Shown piece after piece: positions 6,591 to 9,747 of a stretch of DNA of 9,747 bases. Every line of letters starts with the position of its first letter. The first letter of the stretch is position 1. The notes beneath the pieces were generated by a model. It was not told the origin of the DNA and searched no databases. It saw only the letters and a program-made list of their open reading frames with translations. The position numbers and the translations under genes were made by a program. The stretch is from the NCBI GenBank assembly GCA_964512085.1, contig CAZEIU010000027.1, forward strand, positions 1 to 9,747, written 5' to 3'. Source of the DNA: JAUPVL01 sp964512085. Lineage in GTDB: Bacteria; Patescibacteriota; Saccharimonadia; CAILAD01; BJGX01.

Positions 6591-6860
6591 TTGAGCGACA
6601 CGTTCGTTCTGACCATCGGTACCAGCGGGGTGGCCCACGCCGCCCTCGCCAGCGACGAGCTGGTGCGCGACGAGGTCATCTCGCCGGTCTTCGCTCCCGT
6701 GACCGGGCGCGACCCCGAGGACGCCGAGTTCTTCTCGACGACCTTCGACCCGCACCTGACCCAGCTCGTGCAGCACAGCGACCGGTGGGACTTCCACCGG
6801 AGCGCCGAGCGCAGCTGGTTCACGGGTCCGCCGGCCCGCAAGTCCAAGATGCGCAAGTAG
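6591..6860 (+). CDS. GC-rich hypothetical protein, 89 aa
   Basis: I do not recognise this protein. The start is TTG at 6591, nine bases after AAAGG (6577-6581); the in-frame ATG at 6519 cannot be used because it lies before the -10 box. The protein begins SDTFVLTIGTSGVAHAALAS, has an acidic middle and closes with a strongly basic tail (PPARKSKMRK). The opening can be read as a beta strand and a glycine-rich turn; there is no signal peptide or membrane helix. By hand count 85 of 89 codons end in G or C, against mostly A/T-ending codons in the genes on both sides. The leader (6535-6590) is rich in A and C and looks unstructured. It stands alone between its own strong promoter and its own terminator. 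Confidence 0.78.
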   Translation: MSDTFVLTIGTSGVAHAALASDELVRDEVISPVFAPVTGRDPEDAEFFSTTFDPHLTQLVQHSDRWDFHRSAERSWFTGPPARKSKMRK

Positions 6861-6895
6861 CAACAAGGCTTCGCGCCACTGTCCCCATCCGCCCC

Positions 6896-6926
6896 AGAGG
6901 CTCACACCCGTGAGCCTCTTTACTTA
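6896..6926 (+). terminator. Terminator of the GC-rich 89-aa gene
   Basis: AGAGGCTCAC (6896-6905), loop ACCC, GTGAGCCTCT (6910-6919): ten perfect pairs, followed by a short T-rich stretch. Confidence 0.8.
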
Positions 6927-6936
6927 TACAATAATA

Positions 6937-6966
6937 TAGACAAATTGCATTTTTATTTGCTATAAT
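6937..6966 (+). promoter_or_regulatory. Promoter of the second PemK/MazF-like gene
   Basis: A perfect extended -10 box, TGC followed by TATAAT (6961-6966), with a weaker -35 candidate TAGACA (6937-6942) 18 bases upstream. The predicted start is near 6973. Confidence 0.65.
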
Positions 6967-7006
6967 TTCAGGGTTATTGTACCCATTCAACCAGAAAGGC
7001 GGTAGG

Positions 7007-7441
7007 TTGGCAGCTACACGGCAACAAATGGGGGGCCTGGCTAGACAAGCAGCCAGAGCCGAAGCATGCCGAATAGACAGCAGATTGTTACCTGGTTTGG
7101 TAGTTAATGGCTATGCTCTTGCTCCAAATGAGCCTGCACCACGTATGCGCCTAGTAGTGCTTATTCGTCAAGTAGACAATACCGATGAATGGCAAGTAGC
7201 CATGCTTAGCTACAAATCTACCTACACCAGTGGCCAGTCTCGCATTCGTCTTGCCGATTGGCAAAAGGCAAAGTTACCCCAAAAAGCCTATATCTACTCG
7301 TGTAATTTAGCATCACTGTTAGAATGTAACATCTGTAAGCGTTATGGACGTATTTCGGCACAAGATGCCCGACAATTTGCTCGAAAGTGCGATTTGGATG
7401 TTATTACAGCTCGACGCCTTATTGAGAGCCTTACCATCTAA
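7007..7441 (+). CDS. Divergent PemK/MazF-like paralogue, catalytic residues not kept
   Basis: A 144-residue protein that aligns along its length with the one at 6022: the basic N-terminus (G9, L11 and R13 line up), PGLVV against PGTVV, and RIRLADWQKAKL against RILLTDWQKAGL. The conserved Arg-Pro becomes RMRLVVL (46-52) and the TTN segment becomes SYKS (68-71), so the residues linked to RNA cutting seem lost. It may be an inactive relative, an RNA binder, or a partner of the first protein. The start is TTG at 7007, seven bases after AAAGG (6995-6999); this start gives the best alignment with the paralogue. The TTG at 6977 is too near the predicted transcription start, and ATG at 7028 would remove part of the shared region. 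Codon use is AT-rich. Confidence 0.72.
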   Translation: MAATRQQMGGLARQAARAEACRIDSRLLPGLVVNGYALAPNEPAPRMRLVVLIRQVDNTDEWQVAMLSYKSTYTSGQSRIRLADWQKAKLPQKAYIYSCNLASLLECNICKRYGRISAQDARQFARKCDLDVITARRLIESLTI

Positions 7442-7456
7442 CAAACACTTATATAT

Positions 7457-7478
7457 CCACCTATTATAGGTGGTTTTT
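7457..7478 (+). terminator. Terminator of the second PemK/MazF-like gene
   Basis: CCACCTA (7457-7463), loop TTA, TAGGTGG (7467-7473), then five T (7474-7478). A clear Rho-independent terminator. Confidence 0.85.
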
Positions 7479-7498
7479 ATTTATTTAAAGCGAAGTAG

Positions 7499-7535
7499 TT
7501 GTGAAATATTATTTTTTGTTAGTAATATTTCACAA
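7499..7535. repeat. 13-bp perfect inverted repeat, possible operator
   Basis: TTGTGAAATATTA (7499-7511) and TAATATTTCACAA (7523-7535) are exact inverse copies separated by 11 bases. No T-run follows on either strand, so it is not an obvious terminator. It lies about 70 bases before the -35 box at 7605, a possible position for a regulator site. No regulator gene in the window is tied to it. Confidence 0.6.
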
Positions 7536-7564
7536 AATACAACTATTTTACAGATATAGCCATG

Positions 7565-7601
7565 TTTTTTACAGGTAATATTGTAAATATATTGTAAAAA
7601 A
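7565..7601. repeat. Nested direct and inverted repeats abutting the leader promoter
   Basis: TTTTTTACA (7565-7573) and TGTAAAAAA (7593-7601) are inverse copies, and ATATTGTAAA occurs twice, 11 bases apart (7578-7587 and 7589-7598), which is one helical turn. The block ends three bases before the -35 box. This is the layout of a multi-site operator or of an AT-rich activating element. Confidence 0.5.
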
Positions 7602-7604
7602 GTA

Positions 7605-7633
7605 TTGACATTTGTAGTAAGGTTTGATACAAT
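7605..7633 (+). promoter_or_regulatory. Strong promoter of the structured leader and 353-aa gene
   Basis: TTGACA (7605-7610), exactly 17 bases, TACAAT (7628-7633) preceded by TGA. The predicted start is at about 7640, so the gene at 7883 would have a leader of roughly 240 nt. Confidence 0.85.
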
Positions 7634-7639
7634 AGCTTG

Positions 7640-7882
7640 CGACATTGAGCAAAGGCTCACGTGTCGACACATTGACAAAGCAAGATTCATTATAGTAATT
7701 CAACCATCATGTTGAAAAGTTGCTTATTAAATAGCGTTGTGGCACCGGCTAGTCTAAATAATACAAATATAGACTCACTAGTGCTGCAACGCTACACTGT
7801 CAGAGCCACCCGGCCGAGACTTTAGCAGCTATATACGTTACCAAATAGGAACGTGTACTTGGCCCAAGGAGGGCCTTTCAAC
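7640..7882 (+). promoter_or_regulatory. Long structured 5' leader (possible cis-acting RNA or separate ncRNA)
   Basis: The stretch from the predicted transcription start to the ATG of the GC-rich gene holds no credible ORF. It can form GACA-GAGC/GCTC-TGTC (7641-7665); TTCAAC/GTTGAA (7699-7704 with 7711-7716); a long stem of 14 pairs, two of them G-U (7732-7745 with 7781-7794), capped by AGTCTA/TAGACT (7751-7756 with 7770-7775); and GGCCC/GGGCC (7861-7865 with 7871-7875) around the ribosome-binding site. Bases 7807-7825 (CCACCCGGCCGAG then ACTTTA) match a segment of the RNA at 3416-3833 with small gaps. I see no terminator between the leader and the gene, so it is most likely part of the mRNA. 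No known riboswitch was recognised. Confidence 0.6.
7861..7875 (+). promoter_or_regulatory. Hairpin holding the Shine-Dalgarno site of the 353-aa gene
   Basis: GGCCC, loop AAGGA, GGGCC. The ribosome-binding site AAGGAGG (7866-7872) lies in the loop and right arm, ten bases before ATG 7883. The stem could limit translation unless opened. The site also settles the start: GTG at 7853 would lie before it. Confidence 0.6.
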
Positions 7883-8944
7883 ATGAAGACCATTCCCGCC
7901 CCGACCGCCGCCCACGACAACCTGCGTGCCATGCTGAACGAGATGAAGGCCCACCCGGCCTTCGTCGAGATCGCCGCCGAGTCCGATCGGCAGTGGTACC
8001 AGTACCGCGAGCAGTGCGAGAACGCCGGCAAGCCGGACCCCGTCCGCCGCTGGACCTTCGAGGAGCTCGTGGAGCTCCCCGACACCATGCTCGTGGAGCG
8101 TTCCGGCGACATCCAGAAGGCGCACCGCGTCTTCATGGCCATCGCCGACAACCTCGAGCTCACCGAGCGCCTCGTCGAGATCCGGCAGCACCCGGCCTAC
8201 AGCCAGCTGTTCGGCAACGTCCGCGAGACGCTCGACAAGGAGCCCGACATGTCGGACGCCCAGGAGCGGCGCAACCTGCGCAACACCCTGGACTTCGCCG
8301 ACGAGCTGCTGGGCAGCGCCACCAACGAGCTCGAGATCGTGCGCAAGCACGCGCTCGAGGCCAACCGGTGGTTCAGCGACGACAGCTACGGGGAGAAGTA
8401 CCAGGACCTGGCGGTCTACTCGACCGTCAGCCAGGTGCGGATGCCCGAGCAGTTCCGCGAGGAGCTCGGGATCGGCGAGACCATCACCGCGCTCGACGTG
8501 GTCGAGATGGTCAAGGGTGAGAGCCCCAAGCTCAACCACCCCGTCGTGCGCCGTGCCGCCGCCTACGCCCTCAAGGAGTTCTTCAAGGCCACCGGCCTGG
8601 CGAACTCCGACAAGGACATCCTCGAGTGGATCCGCGAGCTGAACACGATCATCCATCGTGGCAGCGAGCAGACGCCTTCGAGGAACGGCGGCAACACCGG
8701 CACCCCGCAGGGCGAGTTCAAGGGGAGCGGCTCCCGCTCGAAGGCCTCGGCCAAGAAGTCCACGGCCAAGTCCGCGGAGGCGAGGGCGGAGGTCGCCAAG
8801 CGCACGGCCGACAAGCCGTACGTCAAGACCGGCGCCGCCAACCCCCAGGGCCCCGAGGACTCGGCCGCCAAGGCCGCTCGCGGCAGGGTGGTTCCGCACT
8901 CCGGGCTCACTGCCAAGGAGCGGAACACCCGCGGCAAGAAGTAG
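7883..8944 (+). CDS. GC-rich hypothetical protein, 353 aa, helical with long basic tail
   Basis: I do not recognise this protein. Residues 1-258 look mainly helical and soluble, with no signal peptide or membrane segment. An internal likeness, EMKAHPAF (20-27) and EIRQHPAY (99-106), suggests an old duplication of a helical unit. Residues about 130-165 are strongly charged and may form a coiled coil. From about 260 to 353 the chain becomes low in complexity and rich in Lys, Ala, Ser, Gly and Arg (SRSKASAKKSTAKSAEARAE), like the disordered tails of nucleic-acid-binding or nucleoid proteins; binding to DNA or RNA is inference. 28 of the first 30 codons end in G or C. The start is fixed by AAGGAGG. 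Long ORFs on the minus strand and in the other plus frames here are GC-driven shadows. It has a strong promoter and a long folded leader. Confidence 0.82.
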   Translation: MKTIPAPTAAHDNLRAMLNEMKAHPAFVEIAAESDRQWYQYREQCENAGKPDPVRRWTFEELVELPDTMLVERSGDIQKAHRVFMAIADNLELTERLVEIRQHPAYSQLFGNVRETLDKEPDMSDAQERRNLRNTLDFADELLGSATNELEIVRKHALEANRWFSDDSYGEKYQDLAVYSTVSQVRMPEQFREELGIGETITALDVVEMVKGESPKLNHPVVRRAAAYALKEFFKATGLANSDKDILEWIRELNTIIHRGSEQTPSRNGGNTGTPQGEFKGSGSRSKASAKKSTAKSAEARAEVAKRTADKPYVKTGAANPQGPEDSAAKAARGRVVPHSGLTAKERNTRGKK

Positions 8945-8967
8945 TTCTACCTACTTCCGTCGGTCCA

Positions 8968-9089
8968 CAGACACCGGCGACAACCAACGCCAGGTAACAC
9001 TGGCAAAAGTCTGAGTATCTCCATCCACCGAGGGTCGGCAGCGCAGTACGAGCTCCTTCTGAGCTTAGCTGCCGGCCCTCCGGAGATAC
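8968..9089 (+). ncRNA. Structured 3' trailer of the 353-aa gene
   Basis: Just after the stop codon the RNA can form CAGAC/GTCTG (8968-8972 with 9009-9013) enclosing GCCAG/CTGGC (8989-8993 with 9000-9004). A tall three-part hairpin follows: GTATCTCC/GGAGATAC (9015-9022 with 9082-9089), a 13-pair stem (9030-9042 with 9068-9080, one G-U), and AGCTC/GAGCT (9051-9055 with 9061-9065). There is no T-run after it, so it is not an ordinary terminator. It may protect the mRNA end or be cut out as a small RNA. Confidence 0.5.
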
Positions 9090-9115
9090 GAAAAGAAGAG
9101 AATCTTGCTTTGTCT

Positions 9116-9157
9116 CTTTCTTAGAAAGCTTAAATATTTATAAGCCTTGTAAGAAAG
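9116..9157 (+). repeat. AT-rich nested hairpin
   Basis: CTTTCTTA (9116-9123) pairs with TAAGAAAG (9150-9157), enclosing GCTTA (9128-9132) with TAAGC (9141-9145). It lies between the tall GC-rich hairpin and the terminator. Role unknown. Confidence 0.45.
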
Positions 9158-9169
9158 ATAATAATAAAA

Positions 9170-9196
9170 CCACCAGCATTTGTTTGGTGGATTTTT
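9170..9196 (+). terminator. Terminator of the 353-aa transcription unit
   Basis: CCACCA (9170-9175) pairs with TGGTGG (9185-9190), followed after one A by five T (9192-9196). It is the first T-run terminator after the gene, so the trailer of about 250 nt from 8945 would be transcribed with it. Confidence 0.75.
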
Positions 9197-9206
9197 GGTG
9201 CATAAA

Positions 9207-9235
9207 TTGACATGTAGATTAGCAAAATATATTAT
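9207..9235 (+). promoter_or_regulatory. Promoter of the last gene
   Basis: TTGACA (9207-9212), 17 bases, TATTAT (9230-9235). The predicted start is near 9242 and the leader is about 38 nt. Confidence 0.7.
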
Positions 9236-9258
9236 TACAGATGTAATAGCACCTCGAC

Positions 9259-9273
9259 ACTCCAGAGAGGAGT
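9259..9273 (+). promoter_or_regulatory. Hairpin holding the Shine-Dalgarno site of the last gene
   Basis: ACTCC, loop AGAGA, GGAGT. The ribosome-binding bases AGAGGAG fall in the loop and right arm, seven bases before ATG 9280. It has the same five-base stem and five-base loop as the hairpin at 7861-7875, with different sequence. Confidence 0.45.
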
Positions 9274-9279
9274 ATACCT

Positions 9280-9708
9280 ATGCACGTGATTGATGGCATT
9301 GAGTTTCCTGACAATCATCTGCGCATTACTCCTTGTACCGCTGCCGAGATCTATTCGGCTAGCCCTCAAGAGGTAGCTAGAATGATCTGGCGTTTGCGCT
9401 ACAACTACGACGAAGGTTTGTTTAGGCAAATCGATAAAAAAAGCTTTAGAGACGACATTAAAAAAATCGATACGATCGATTGGCATGAGGAGCTGTGCTT
9501 TGTACCAGACGGACTATTGTATAGATGGCGAGTATTGCTCAAAAAACTACTGTTATGGCGTGAGAATTATCTTGATGTAATAAGAAACGAAACCAGTGTA
9601 ACAATACAAGACGCTTTAGCAGCAAAAAAGCTTCGTCGAGAAGTTCTCATTGCGATGGGAATAGGATATAACGAAGAAGGAGAAATGATAAGTATAGAGA
9701 AAAAATAA
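9280..9708 (+). CDS. Hypothetical protein, 142 aa
   Basis: I do not recognise this protein. It starts at ATG 9280 after AGAGGAG and ends at TAA, so it is complete. It looks soluble and mixed alpha/beta to mainly helical: a short N-terminal part (MHVIDGIEFPDNHLRITP), then ARMIWRLRYNYDEGLF (33-48), a charged stretch with many Asp and Lys (FRQIDKKSFRDDIKKID), and the amphipathic segment LLYRWRVLLKKLLLWRENYL (about 79-98), too charged for a membrane helix. A short C-terminal helix and an acidic/basic tail follow. Codon use is AT-rich like the core genes of the window. It stands alone with its own promoter; what follows in the last 39 bases of the window is not coding as far as I can see. Confidence 0.75.
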   Translation: MHVIDGIEFPDNHLRITPCTAAEIYSASPQEVARMIWRLRYNYDEGLFRQIDKKSFRDDIKKIDTIDWHEELCFVPDGLLYRWRVLLKKLLLWRENYLDVIRNETSVTIQDALAAKKLRREVLIAMGIGYNEEGEMISIEKK

Positions 9709-9747
9709 AATAGTTTAGGGCGATTACGTTATTACCAACCTTAGAGT

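Noticed and set aside
6471..6905. Minus-strand ORFs over the 89-aa gene
   Set aside because: They run through the promoter and terminators of plus-strand units and lack start signals.
7481..7690. Minus-strand ORF in the repeat and promoter region before the leader
   Set aside because: It crosses inverted repeats and a strong plus-strand promoter, with no ribosome-binding site.
7993..8520. Plus-strand ORFs in the other frames of the 353-aa gene (also 8626-8997 and 8658-9014)
   Set aside because: Arg/Pro/Gly-rich shadows of a high-GC gene with no start signals.
7838..8899. Minus-strand ORF of 353 codons
   Set aside because: It mirrors the GC-rich gene at 7883; its Gly/Val/Leu/Asp-rich product is the usual antisense shadow of G/C-ending codons, and it has no promoter or ribosome-binding site.
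1..9747. Misassembly of a GC-rich actinobacterial genome with an AT-rich genome
   Set aside because: The GC-rich genes occur three times, each joined to a matching TTGACA promoter of local type; chance joins would not do this. Read coverage should still be checked.
1..9747. CRISPR array, tRNA gene, insertion sequence or integrase
   Set aside because: No regularly spaced repeats, tRNA-like cloverleaf, transposase or recombinase reading frame was seen.

Overview
The window looks like chromosome from a Patescibacteria/CPR bacterium, plausibly Saccharibacteria. The evidence is compact genes in an AT-rich background, a TrmB-like regulator joined to a phosphomannomutase/phosphoglucomutase, a nucleotidyltransferase-like family I associate with CPR genomes, and groES-groEL under a CIRCE operator. 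The standard code fits: UGA ends the first complete gene, so this is not one of the UGA-glycine lineages. Lineage is inference only; no rRNA marker is present.

Left part (1-3364). A GC-rich gene leaves the window on the minus strand and is divergent from an AT-rich operon of three tightly packed genes: TrmB-like regulator (326-1111, apparently leaderless), PMM/PGM (1108-2487, overlapping ATGA) and a degenerate nucleotidyltransferase-like protein (2495-3364). Middle (3365-5960). An independently transcribed, GC-rich, highly structured RNA of about 415 nt (3416-3833) that I cannot assign to a family is followed by a classic heat-shock operon: CIRCE, hairpin-rich leader, groES, groEL, terminator.

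Right part (5960-9747). This is a row of single-gene transcription units, most with their own promoter and terminator. AT-rich and very GC-rich genes alternate: PemK/MazF-like protein (6022-6474), GC-rich 89-aa ORF (6591-6860), divergent paralogue of the PemK/MazF-like protein (7007-7441), then a structured leader of about 240 nt and a GC-rich 353-aa protein with a long basic tail (7883-8944), and an AT-rich 142-aa hypothetical protein (9280-9708). No antitoxin gene is visible beside either PemK/MazF-like gene.

The most unusual signals are as follows. (1) Three GC-rich genes have almost only G/C-ending codons, yet each has an AT-rich promoter with an exact TTGACA -35 box of the same kind as their AT-rich neighbours. 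The composition change follows the gene rather than the promoter, which is not what a simple recent insertion of foreign DNA would give. (2) The orphan structured RNA and the leader of the 353-aa gene share a motif (CCACC(G)CGGCCGAG, then ACTTTA) just after a long hairpin, which hints at related RNA elements. (3) Inverted repeats cluster upstream of the promoter that drives that leader. How these parts work together, if at all, is not shown by the sequence.
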